From Lachnospiraceae bacterium FE2018 (GTDB taxonomy: Bacteria; Bacillota; Clostridia; Lachnospirales; Lachnospiraceae): a stretch of DNA of 64,000 nucleotides. Position numbers and translations under genes: made by a program. The notes below the pieces were generated by a model that saw nothing but the letters and a program-made list of their open reading frames with translations, was not told where the DNA came from and did no database searches. The DNA is taken from the NCBI GenBank assembly GCA_000702845.1, contig JNKK01000004.1, forward strand, positions 86,218-150,217, written 5' to 3'. This document shows positions 44,398 to 52,603 of this stretch, piece after piece. The first letter of the stretch is position 1; each line of letters begins with the position of its first letter.

Positions 44398-45060
44398 TTA
44401 TTTATCAATGATGATCGCGATATCCTCGCGCGCGCCTGTCTTCTTATTCGTAAAGACTGCGTCAACATAGCTCCAGTTGCTCATCATCTTGAATGTTTTT
44501 TTGTTTTTGATCTTCTTGGTTGTTGATTCGTTTCTGTACCAGACGCCTTCAAATTTCCAGCCCTTTTTCGCTTTGATTTTTAATTTGAATTTGGTTGTTG
44601 AACCGGGTTTAAAGGTGTAGGTGTCGGTGTTCGTAAACTTGGATGCAAAGTTTTTGTCGTTCAGCGAGAATGTCTTTGCAGGATTTGAATATTTATAAAC
44701 ATTCAGGTTGATCGTAAACTTCTTGATTTTTGTCTTTCCCTCGTAAAGAACACCTGTGATCTTTGTCGAGCCTGTCTTCTTCAAATCAAAATGAATGACA
44801 CTCGGGTTTTTCGCGGACCATGAAACCTGCGCAACGCCCGTATTGGAAGATTTCAGTTTTTTCACCTTCGTATTATAGGTCGTTTTTTCAAAAATAATAT
44901 AGTCAGGCGTATTCTTTTCCTTCTGCTGATGATAAATCAGCTTCATGTCGATATTGCCGTCGTTAACAACGGTCGGTGCGGCAGATACGATCATACTGCC
45001 GGCAAATAAGCTGATCAGCAGAACAGCTGCAGCCACTAAAAGATGGATTCTTTTTTTCAT
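44398..45060 (-). CDS. Secreted Lys-rich protein of unknown function
   Basis: 220 residues with a clear signal peptide (MKKRIHLLVAAAVLLISLFAG...VSAA). The mature part is beta-rich and lysine-rich, with a stretch resembling a bacterial Ig-like fold (SSNTGVAQVSWSAKNPSVIHF). It shares general style, not clear sequence identity, with the other Lys-rich surface proteins in the window. GGAGG lies 11 bases before the ATG at 45060. I do not recognise the family. Confidence 0.7.
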   Translation of the reverse strand: MKKRIHLLVAAAVLLISLFAGSMIVSAAPTVVNDGNIDMKLIYHQQKEKNTPDYIIFEKTTYNTKVKKLKSSNTGVAQVSWSAKNPSVIHFDLKKTGSTKITGVLYEGKTKIKKFTINLNVYKYSNPAKTFSLNDKNFASKFTNTDTYTFKPGSTTKFKLKIKAKKGWKFEGVWYRNESTTKKIKNKKTFKMMSNWSYVDAVFTNKKTGAREDIAIIIDK

Positions 45061-45104
45061 AATAATGGTATCCTCCTTCATGAACGTCAGAATTCTCATA
45101 ATTA

Positions 45105-45133
45105 ATTATACCAATTGTTGCGCAAAATGAAAA
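45105..45133 (-). promoter_or_regulatory. Probable promoter of the secreted Lys-rich protein gene
   Basis: Minus strand extended -10 TGGTATAAT (TATAAT at 45110-45105), 17-base spacer, -35 region TTTTCA (45133-45128). It lies about 45 bases upstream of the ATG. Confidence 0.5.
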
Positions 45134-45158
45134 CCCGCAGAATTATCCTATTTCAATA

Positions 45159-46073
45159 TTACAGCCATTTCTTCTTTCTGAAATAAGTGATGTTGATGAT
45201 AACAATCAGAATACTGATAATAATGACAACCGGATAAGCCCATCGGAACGCCAGCTCGGGCATATATAGAAAATTCATGCCGTACCAGCCCGCGATCAGT
45301 GTCAGAGGAAGGAAAATCGTGGTCACAACTGTCAGTACTGTCATAATCCTGTTCTGCCGCAGTTCAAGGTGTGTTTTATAAAGCTCGGGAATCTGCGTGG
45401 CGTGATCACTTACTGCCACGGCAGCATCCCGCAGACGCTCGATTCTGCTTGTATACAGTCTGAAATATCTGAGATTTTCATTTATAAAAAAGTTGTTCTC
45501 ATTCTCCTCCAGTTCCTGACTGAAATCCAGTAGCTGTTCATAATGAACACGTAAATTGCGGATCGCGTTGCGCAGTTCATAGATCTGATCGAAGGTGATG
45601 CCGCCGTTATCTTCCAGTATTTCTGTCTCCATGACATCCAGCTTCTTATCATAGTTCTGCAGCAGAACCCGGTCTTCCCGCACAATCTGCTCCAGAAAGT
45701 CATACAAAAAACGCTCGAGACTCGGAAATCTCCATTTCTTTGTCCGTATGATTTCACGGATCAGACGATTCGCCTCATCTCCGTCATCAATAAATACAAT
45801 CCCCTTTTCGTCCAGTGCAAATGCAAACCCTCTGTTTTTAGTCATCTCCGCACGGTCCGGTATTGAGAATGTTCCTGTAAGAGAATCGTAGTTCACTTCT
45901 GCTTTCGTTGTGTCAGGTTCAGACAAGTCCAGGTCAATATCGATTCCCATCTCGAACAATTCCTTGCTGCAGTTCCATTCCTCTGAAGAAATAACTGCAA
46001 CATACTGCCCGCTTCCGACAGTAATCTGCTGCAGCGTGGTTTCCTGCAGGGTTTCACTGATTTTGTAATACAT
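45159..46073 (-). CDS. CorA-like divalent cation transporter
   Basis: Mg2+/Co2+ channel-type transporter. The 304 residues form a long cytoplasmic alpha/beta domain with extended helices (about 100-240) and two C-terminal membrane helices with the signature YGMNFLYMPE between them (GMN at about 267-269). The basic C-terminal end YFRKKKWL is typical. An AGGTTCCAGG stretch precedes the ATG. Confidence 0.93.
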   Translation of the reverse strand: MYYKISETLQETTLQQITVGSGQYVAVISSEEWNCSKELFEMGIDIDLDLSEPDTTKAEVNYDSLTGTFSIPDRAEMTKNRGFAFALDEKGIVFIDDGDEANRLIREIIRTKKWRFPSLERFLYDFLEQIVREDRVLLQNYDKKLDVMETEILEDNGGITFDQIYELRNAIRNLRVHYEQLLDFSQELEENENNFFINENLRYFRLYTSRIERLRDAAVAVSDHATQIPELYKTHLELRQNRIMTVLTVVTTIFLPLTLIAGWYGMNFLYMPELAFRWAYPVVIIISILIVIINITYFRKKKWL

Positions 46074-46104
46074 CCTGGAACCTCACTGTTTATTCATCAA
46101 AGCG

Positions 46105-47334
46105 TTAATCCCATTCCTGATAGGCGGAACCGGTTTCTTCTGAGAGATCCAGCACCGTCATGGTATATCCGACGCCGGGTCCCTGATAGGTAAGCGCCGG
46201 CTCTTCTAACTCGATATAGGATTCTTTTCCCTTGGAACAGCCGCCAAAGCGGATTACATCATTCTCGCCTTTTTGCAATTCCGCTTTTAAATACAGATTT
46301 CCTTTTGCCGGCAGCTCAATTCCTTTCTCCGGAATGGGTTTCCAGAGACTGTTGCTGCTGCTGTATGCTGTAAACCGGAATGGATATTGATATCCTTCTG
46401 TATTCTTAACCGGGATATAATGATACAGGTTCCATTCTCTGTCCACCGGGCTGATCAGCGTTTTTCCGTCATATTTTCCGGCCTTTGAAATGCAGAGTGT
46501 GATTTCAAGTGTATCCCCGTTATAAGTTCCGCCGGGCGTCAGGCATTTCACACGATACTTTGCGCGGAAATTCACTGCCGGAAGCTCTAAGGAATTTGTC
46601 TTTTTTGACCGGTATGTTTTCCCGCCGGATTTTTTGATCAGTCTCGCTTTATAATGATAAGTAACACCGGTTTTTACTTTTTTATCCATATACTCAACAA
46701 ATCCGTTTTTCATCCTGACCGTCGCGATCTTCTTATACTTTTTTTCACCTTCTGCCTTCCGGTAAATAACAGCCACTGCATTTTTCGTACTTGCGGCATA
46801 ATAGTCTTCCGATAAATAAAGATGAAGTTTTTTCCTTGAATTGGTGTAGTTTTCCCCGTAACCGCCATTGCTCAGCGACGGGCGGCCAAGTCCGCGGCAG
46901 GCATAGCTTAAATCATCTGTCTGATACGTGCATGCGATCTGCTTTCCCTTTTGATTGAACGCCTTCACGACGTATGCATAATAGGTGAATTTCTTTACCT
47001 TCTTATCGGTCCAGGAAGTTTTTGTCTTTCCTTTCAGTGCAGCGACTTTTTTATAGTCCTGAAGTTTCGGATAGATCGGATCATCCTCTGTAAATGTCAC
47101 TTCGGACCGGTAAACCTTATATCTGACCGCCCCTTTTTTAGCCGGCCATGAAACTTTAACGGACGTCAAAGACGGTTTCAAAGTCACATCAAATCTTTTT
47201 GCTTTTGCTGATACTGTCGACGGAGAAAGAAAAGCCAGTCCTATGATCAGGAACATCATCATAATCACAGAACCTCTCAGTACTGTCTTCCGTCCATGCA
47301 GTTTTTCGCACATAGATAAGTATAATTTTTTCAT
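46105..47334 (-). CDS. Secreted protein with fibronectin type III-like domains
   Basis: 409 residues, signal anchor (SVIMMMFLIIGLAFLSPSTVSA) and two Fn3-like beta domains: VSWPAKKGAVRYKVYRS...TSWTDKKVKKFTYYAYVVKAF at about 60-135, and KNAVAVIYRKAEGEKKYKKI...VTYHYKARLIKKSGG at about 180-255. A C-terminal beta domain of about 140 residues follows (DTLEITLCISKAGKYDGKTL). Function unknown; probably extracellular. GGGGGTGTATC precedes the ATG. It is separated from CorA by only 31 bases and may be co-transcribed with it. Confidence 0.75.
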   Translation of the reverse strand: MKKLYLSMCEKLHGRKTVLRGSVIMMMFLIIGLAFLSPSTVSAKAKRFDVTLKPSLTSVKVSWPAKKGAVRYKVYRSEVTFTEDDPIYPKLQDYKKVAALKGKTKTSWTDKKVKKFTYYAYVVKAFNQKGKQIACTYQTDDLSYACRGLGRPSLSNGGYGENYTNSRKKLHLYLSEDYYAASTKNAVAVIYRKAEGEKKYKKIATVRMKNGFVEYMDKKVKTGVTYHYKARLIKKSGGKTYRSKKTNSLELPAVNFRAKYRVKCLTPGGTYNGDTLEITLCISKAGKYDGKTLISPVDREWNLYHYIPVKNTEGYQYPFRFTAYSSSNSLWKPIPEKGIELPAKGNLYLKAELQKGENDVIRFGGCSKGKESYIELEEPALTYQGPGVGYTMTVLDLSEETGSAYQEWD

Positions 47335-47382
47335 GATACACCCCCGTATATTCCTGTTTGTCTCTTAATAATATAGTATCAT

Positions 47383-47406
47383 AAAAGCAGATGCAGGCCG
47401 CATCTG
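47383..47406 (-). terminator. Probable terminator after the ABC exporter operon
   Basis: Minus strand 7-bp stem CAGATGC/GCATCTG with a GGCCT loop, followed by CTTTT. It begins 13 bases after the permease stop. Confidence 0.7.
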
Positions 47407-47418
47407 ATCTGTTTTATA

Positions 47419-48540
47419 TTACCGTTTATCTTTATCGATAAACTCCAGTGTAATGACTGTCAGGACAGCAAACACAATAATAAATCCAAGCAGCCGGAAC
47501 CAGTACCCGATGATATTCAGTGCAGTTCTTTCATAATCCGGGCTGTATCCTGCTTCGGCAGCTTTTTTCTCAAGCATGTCTTTGACATTTTTCTTTCCCG
47601 CAATGTCAATCAGATCTCCCAGGCGGATTGTGTAAGGATAGGATGTGTTCAGAATTTTCTGAACTCCCGGCGATTCTGCTGCGAGATCGGCAATGTCACC
47701 GACGGTGGCATCTCCCGCAACTTTCTGTGCGCGCATATCCTCATCTACTACCAGATCAAGTACCTGCCCCAGCGTTACTTCTCCGCTGATCTCACTGTCT
47801 TCCATTCTGTCAATCAGGTTTGCGACCGTATTAGACGGACGGTTGTTCCGGTCTGCCTGTGCTGATATGACGTCCATACCTGAAGCGGATATTGTCAGAG
47901 CTGATAATGGCTCCGCCCACGCCGGCAGGCTGAACATGCCGCCCGAAAAGATCAGCTGGAAGATCAGGATGAACGGCATAACTGTCATCGCTGTTGTCGT
48001 GGACCTGCAAAGCGCCGAAAGCCAGAGTGCCATCAGATCCGCAGCATAAGTAATCAGAAAGACCGTAACGCAGAATTCAATGATAAATACGTTTGTTACA
48101 ACTCCCTTTGAATTATAATTCACACCGGTCATCTGTGTCACATAGACTGTGATTACGGTCTGGGCGATACAGATGAATGCCTGATACAGCATATGTGCCG
48201 CGACGTAAGATGAAATATGCATGCCCGCGCGATGTTCCCGCTTGATTACATCCCGCTCACGGCAGATCACCTGAATTGCGTTAAAACATCCGTTCCAGAT
48301 GCAGACGCAGGCAATTGCGAACGCACCCATTAATGTGCCTTCCATGGTAACAAACATTCTTCCGCGCAGTACCATTCCGAGCATGCCTGAAATCAGAGCC
48401 GCCATCGGCAGAACCTTCCAGTCATTCTGATACAGGAACATGCGCAGCATTTTACCCAGATAAATCGGAATTTGTGCCATGCGTCCGCGGTGTCTTCTCC
48501 TGAAATCACGCGGTGTATTCTTTTCCTGTTGCTCAGCCAT
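47419..48540 (-). CDS. ABC-2 type transporter permease
   Basis: Membrane part of an ABC exporter, 373 residues. The N-terminus is basic (RDFRRRHRGRMAQ), then helices at about 45-85, 110-180 and 190-215, a soluble domain of about 100 residues (LIDRMEDSEISGEVTLGQVLDL), and a last helix at about 345-365 (YWFRLLGFIIVFAVLTVITL). Its ATG at 48540 has GGAGG six bases upstream and overlaps the ATPase gene by eight bases. The partner ATPase is the upstream gene. Exported substrate unknown. Confidence 0.82.
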   Translation of the reverse strand: MAEQQEKNTPRDFRRRHRGRMAQIPIYLGKMLRMFLYQNDWKVLPMAALISGMLGMVLRGRMFVTMEGTLMGAFAIACVCIWNGCFNAIQVICRERDVIKREHRAGMHISSYVAAHMLYQAFICIAQTVITVYVTQMTGVNYNSKGVVTNVFIIEFCVTVFLITYAADLMALWLSALCRSTTTAMTVMPFILIFQLIFSGGMFSLPAWAEPLSALTISASGMDVISAQADRNNRPSNTVANLIDRMEDSEISGEVTLGQVLDLVVDEDMRAQKVAGDATVGDIADLAAESPGVQKILNTSYPYTIRLGDLIDIAGKKNVKDMLEKKAAEAGYSPDYERTALNIIGYWFRLLGFIIVFAVLTVITLEFIDKDKR

Positions 48541-49897
48541 TCTGTACCTCCGCATATTTCATTACAAATTCATCCGCAAGTCCGTCGCCGCCTTCCTCCA
48601 CGCTGTTGATGCGCTTAACAATCTGTTCCATGCGCGAACAGTCAAAGAATTCCCGCGCGCCATCAACACTTCCATAGAACACCAGACGTCCGGTCTGCGC
48701 AGAATCCTTTGCCAGAACAATCACATCATCAAAGAGATCAATTACGCGGTCCGGCGTATGTGTTATCACAATAACAATCCTTCCGGTATCCGCAATTTTA
48801 CGCAGTTGTTCAAACAATTCCCGCGCCATCACACCGTCAAGTCCGGAGTCCGGCTCATCCAGAATCAGAAGGGAAGGATTTGAGATGAATTCAAGCGAGA
48901 TCGACAGCCGTTTTTTCTGTCCGCCTGACAGTTTTTCCACCAGATTGTTCTGTACCGGTCTCAGCCCGAACAGATCCATCACTTCTTCGACACGTTTCCG
49001 GCGGTCTGCCGCAGATACCCATTGCGGCAGCCGTAGCTTTGCCGCGTCCAGCATGGTGTATAAAACAGTATCTTTACCGCGCATCATCTCAGTCTGCGGC
49101 ACGACACCTACATCATACTGCATCTGTTTGTACTGCTTATACATATTTCGGCTGTTTAATGTGACTTCTGCATCCGCTTTTTCATAGCCGTTTACGGCAT
49201 TCAGAAAAGTAGTCTTGCCAGCACCGGATCCCCCGAGCAGAAGGACCATATGTCCCTTCGGGATATTCATATGAATATCCCGAAGCAGAATCTTTTTCTG
49301 AAAGAATTCCATTGTACTTCGCTCTTTGAGGTTTATGGTAAGACCGTCTTCAATGCTGCTGACACTCCCTCCAAAATCCAGTTTCGCAAGTTCCGCATTC
49401 ATGTCCGCCACTTTCCAGGATGGCTGATACTTTTTGCAAAATCCCCAGAGCAGCGCCGGGAGCCACTGCGCTACGACCCATAAAACAATCCATCGCTTTC
49501 TGGTTTGATACACTTCACATAAACCGGAATAAACCTGAATAAAGTAAATGAAAATAATCAGTGTGAGCGTCAGTCCAATCACCCCGAAAAACATGACCGT
49601 CAGATCCAGGCGTTCCACATTAAAACGCCTGAGGATCGGGGGTGTGCTGCTGATGATTTCCGAGAGCCACTGAAGCACGGTTACAACAGACAGTACGCGT
49701 CCTTCCGGCTCCCGTCCCGCGCAGCGTGAAAGCTGGTACTCCCGCGCGCCCGGAATCAGTGCCCACCATCCTTTCAGCCCGGATTTTTCCAGTATCTTCC
49801 AGCAGCCGGCCATATAGAGCAGCATGAACAGACTCATTACTATGCCGCTGCTGCCAAATACAATCTGAAGAATAAAACCAACCGGATGAAACTGCAT
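48533..49897 (-). CDS. ABC transporter ATPase with N-terminal membrane domain
   Basis: 454 residues. The first 165 or so residues are a membrane domain with about four helices and the block GLKGWWALIPGAREYQL, as in DUF5684-type proteins. The C-terminal 230 residues are an ABCG-like nucleotide-binding domain: Walker A LLLGGSGAGKTTFLNAV, signature LSGGQKKRLSISLEF, Walker B LLILDEPDSGLDG. The fusion of a small membrane module to the ATPase is notable. GGGAGGAGG lies about 12 bases before the ATG at 49897. It is paired with the ABC-2 permease. Confidence 0.82.
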   Translation of the reverse strand: MQFHPVGFILQIVFGSSGIVMSLFMLLYMAGCWKILEKSGLKGWWALIPGAREYQLSRCAGREPEGRVLSVVTVLQWLSEIISSTPPILRRFNVERLDLTVMFFGVIGLTLTLIIFIYFIQVYSGLCEVYQTRKRWIVLWVVAQWLPALLWGFCKKYQPSWKVADMNAELAKLDFGGSVSSIEDGLTINLKERSTMEFFQKKILLRDIHMNIPKGHMVLLLGGSGAGKTTFLNAVNGYEKADAEVTLNSRNMYKQYKQMQYDVGVVPQTEMMRGKDTVLYTMLDAAKLRLPQWVSAADRRKRVEEVMDLFGLRPVQNNLVEKLSGGQKKRLSISLEFISNPSLLILDEPDSGLDGVMARELFEQLRKIADTGRIVIVITHTPDRVIDLFDDVIVLAKDSAQTGRLVFYGSVDGAREFFDCSRMEQIVKRINSVEEGGDGLADEFVMKYAEVQNG

Positions 49898-49947
49898 CTG
49901 TATTTTTTGTCCTCCTCCCTGCAACAAAGATGATCTGTTATCTATTT

Positions 49948-49953
49948 ATTATA
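49948..49953 (-). promoter_or_regulatory. -10 element of the ABC exporter operon
   Basis: Minus strand TATAAT (49953-49948), 51 bases upstream of the ATPase ATG; the -35 region at 17 bases reads TATTCA and is weak. It lies back to back with the sstT promoter. Confidence 0.4.
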
Positions 49954-50010
49954 ATACGAAATATCCGGGTTGAATACAGTAAACATTGGCTTCAATTTGA
50001 TTGTGATTTC

Positions 50011-50040
50011 TTGAAATGACAGACAATTGCATGATATAAT
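50011..50040 (+). promoter_or_regulatory. SigA promoter of sstT-sdaA
   Basis: -35 TTGAAA (50011-50016), 18-base spacer, -10 TATAAT (50035-50040), 44 bases before the sstT ATG. Confidence 0.7.
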
Positions 50041-50083
50041 CAGATAAATTTAACCTTTATGAAAGGGTATGAGGAGGGAAAAT

Positions 50084-51310
50084 ATGAGTATTATTAAAAA
50101 ATGGAATTCTCTGAGTCTGATTGTAAGAATTCTGATCGGTCTTGCAATCGGTGCCATACTGGGCTTTATCGTCCCGCAGGCATTTTTCATCGGCGTCCTG
50201 GGACAGCTGTTCGTAGGTGCGCTGAAGTCAATCGCGCCGATCCTGGTCTTCGTTCTGGTTGCATCTTCCATTGCGAATGCGAAGGGCGGCAATGCTTCGA
50301 AGTTCCGCACGGTTATCATTCTTTATCTCTTCAGCACGCTTTGTGCGGCGATTCTTTCGGTATTTACCAGTTTTGCATCACCGGTCACGGTTCCGCTGAC
50401 CGGTCTTGACGCGGTGGAAGGCTATGCTGCGCCGCAGAGTATGGGCGAAATTGTACTGAATCTGCTGAACAGCATTGTAACCAATCCGGTTGACGCACTG
50501 GCGAAAGCCAACTACATCGGTATTCTGTTCTGGGCTGTTGTGTTCGGCATCGCACTGAAGTTTGCAAAACCTGCGACCAAGAATATGCTGGAAGATTTTG
50601 CGGATGCTGTCTCAAAGGTTATTAAATGGGTCATTGCCTGTGCTCCGTTCGGTATCCTCGGTCTGGCATACACCTCGGTTTCTACAAGCGGCATGGCGAT
50701 TTTTGCGACCTACGGTCATCTGGTTGCGCTTCTGGTCGTCACGATGCTGATCGTTGCGCTCGTCGTCAATCCGCTGATTGTCGGAATTCTGCTCCGGCAT
50801 AACCCGTTTCCGCTTATTTTCTACTGCCTGCGAAACAGCGGTGTGACCGCGTTTTTCACCCGCAGCTCTGCTGCCAATATCCCGGTCAATATGGAGCTGT
50901 GCAAGAATCTCGGTCTGGATGAGGATCTGTATTCCGTTTCAATTCCGCTCGGATCCACAATCAACATGGACGGCGCGGCAGTAACCATTACGGTATTCTC
51001 TCTCGCAGCAGCATTTACGACAGGCGTTCACGTGACAATCCCGATGGCAATCTTCCTGAGCATTGTTGCGACATTCTCCGCATGCGGAACCTCCGGTGTG
51101 GCGGGCGGTTCTCTCCTTCTGGTGCCGCTTGGCTGCTCTCTCTTCGGAATTTCAAATGATATCGCGATGCAGCTGGTCGGTGTCGGCTTTATCATCAGCG
51201 TCATTCAGGATTCTCTGGAAACAGCGCTGAACTCTTCCGGCGACGCGATCTTCACTGCAACAGCTGAGTTTTATGAGTGGAAGAAACAGGGGAAAGAACT
51301 ACCACTGTAA
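50084..51310 (+). CDS. sstT: Serine/threonine:Na+ symporter SstT
   Basis: Sodium-coupled uptake of serine and threonine, a member of the dicarboxylate/amino acid:cation symporter family. The 408 residues show eight helices plus re-entrant loops, with SLSLIVRILIGLAIGAILG at the start, the serine-rich hairpin TRSSAANIPVNMELCKNLG at about 270 and SIPLGSTINMDGAAVTITVF, the conserved NMDG motif. RBS GGAGGGAAAAT sets the start at 50084. The serine dehydratase gene follows by 30 bases, so uptake and breakdown of serine form one operon. Confidence 0.92.
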   Translation: MSIIKKWNSLSLIVRILIGLAIGAILGFIVPQAFFIGVLGQLFVGALKSIAPILVFVLVASSIANAKGGNASKFRTVIILYLFSTLCAAILSVFTSFASPVTVPLTGLDAVEGYAAPQSMGEIVLNLLNSIVTNPVDALAKANYIGILFWAVVFGIALKFAKPATKNMLEDFADAVSKVIKWVIACAPFGILGLAYTSVSTSGMAIFATYGHLVALLVVTMLIVALVVNPLIVGILLRHNPFPLIFYCLRNSGVTAFFTRSSAANIPVNMELCKNLGLDEDLYSVSIPLGSTINMDGAAVTITVFSLAAAFTTGVHVTIPMAIFLSIVATFSACGTSGVAGGSLLLVPLGCSLFGISNDIAMQLVGVGFIISVIQDSLETALNSSGDAIFTATAEFYEWKKQGKELPL

Positions 51311-51340
51311 CAGATGTTTGCGCATACGAGGTGAACTGAC

Positions 51341-52537
51341 ATGAAAAGCATCAAGAGTGTATATAAAATCGGTAACGGACCTTCCAGTTCCCATACAGTC
51401 GGACCTTATCATGCCGCGTACAAGTTCCGTAAGCGCTGGCCGGACGCGGACGCATTCCGCGTCACGCTGTACGGTTCCCTGGCTTTTACCGGCGAGGGAC
51501 ATGGCACCGGCAACGCAATCAAAACAGGACTTCCCGGAGCGGAAATCATTTTCAACCGGGACATTCCGGAGGATGAACTGCCGCATCCGAACACCATGTT
51601 ATTTGAGGCATTCAAAGGTGGGAAGCTGCTCGGGAGCAACCGGATCTTCAGTATCGGCGGCGGCTCGATCCGTATTGAAAATGAACCGTCCGACGAAGAT
51701 ATTGAACTCTATCCGCAAAACAATCTTTCAGATATTATTCACATGTGCCATCAGCGGAACGTCGGACTTGCGCAGTATATTTACCGCATGGAAGATGTCT
51801 CAATCCGGGATTATCTGAAAAAGATCTGGTCTGCCATGATCGATTCGATTCAGCGCGGTCTGTCGGCCGAAGGAATACTGCCCGGCGGGCTCGGCATTGA
51901 GCGGAAAGCGAAAATGCTCTACGAGAAACGCTGCTACAATGAAAGCGCGGATGTCGCGATGAACCGTGTGATTGCCGCTTATGCGTATGCAGTCAGCGAA
52001 GAAAATGCAGATGAGCATATCGTCGTCACAGCTCCGACCTGCGGCTCCTGCGGCGTACTTCCGGCTGTGATGTACTACATGTACAATGACCGCGGATTCC
52101 CCGAAGAAGAGATTCTGGACGCACTGGCTGTCGCGGCACTTTTCGGAAATGTAATCCGCACAAACGCCAGCATTTCCGGCGCGGAATGCGGTTGCCAGGC
52201 CGAAATCGGCAGCGCCTGCTCGATGGCTTCGGCAGCGCTCGCGACGCTCTACGGGCTGAACATCGACCAGGTCGAATATGCCGCTGAAATCGCGATGGAA
52301 CACAATCTCGGGCTGACATGCGATCCGGTCAAGGGACTGGTGCAGATTCCGTGTATTGAGCGCAACGCCGTCGCTGCCATGCGCGCGATCAGTTCTGTTA
52401 ACCTGTCGCGCTTCCTGTATTCCACACGCAAAATCTCATTTGACGAAGTCGTCGCCACAATGTACCAGACTGGTCTCGATATGAATGAAAAATACCGTGA
52501 AACATCTCACGGCGGACTCGCGACGATTTACAGCTGA
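51341..52537 (+). CDS. sdaA: L-serine ammonia-lyase, iron-sulfur dependent, single chain
   Basis: Converts L-serine to pyruvate and ammonia with a [4Fe-4S] cluster. The 398 residues start with the beta domain motif GNGPSSSHTVGPYHAAYK and continue in the alpha domain with TAPTCGSCGVLPAVMYY, SGAECGCQAEIGSACSM and GLTCDPVKGLVQIPCIERN, which carry the cluster cysteines. The C-terminus (YRETSHGGLATIYS) fits the family. It is co-transcribed with sstT and ends at a strong terminator. As oxygen-sensitive enzymes, these fit an anaerobe. Confidence 0.93.
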   Translation: MKSIKSVYKIGNGPSSSHTVGPYHAAYKFRKRWPDADAFRVTLYGSLAFTGEGHGTGNAIKTGLPGAEIIFNRDIPEDELPHPNTMLFEAFKGGKLLGSNRIFSIGGGSIRIENEPSDEDIELYPQNNLSDIIHMCHQRNVGLAQYIYRMEDVSIRDYLKKIWSAMIDSIQRGLSAEGILPGGLGIERKAKMLYEKRCYNESADVAMNRVIAAYAYAVSEENADEHIVVTAPTCGSCGVLPAVMYYMYNDRGFPEEEILDALAVAALFGNVIRTNASISGAECGCQAEIGSACSMASAALATLYGLNIDQVEYAAEIAMEHNLGLTCDPVKGLVQIPCIERNAVAAMRAISSVNLSRFLYSTRKISFDEVVATMYQTGLDMNEKYRETSHGGLATIYS

Positions 52538-52565
52538 AGAATGCTTTTATAACAGGCACAATAAT

Positions 52566-52593
52566 GCCCCGGCCGAATGGCCGGGGCGTTTCT
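52566..52593 (+). terminator. Intrinsic terminator after sdaA
   Basis: A 9-bp stem GCCCCGGCC/GGCCGGGGC with a GAAT loop is followed by GTTTCT. The short T-run makes it moderate. It lies between the convergent sdaA and the surface-protein gene and may serve both. Confidence 0.7.
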
Positions 52594-52603
52594 CACGTCA
52601 TAA

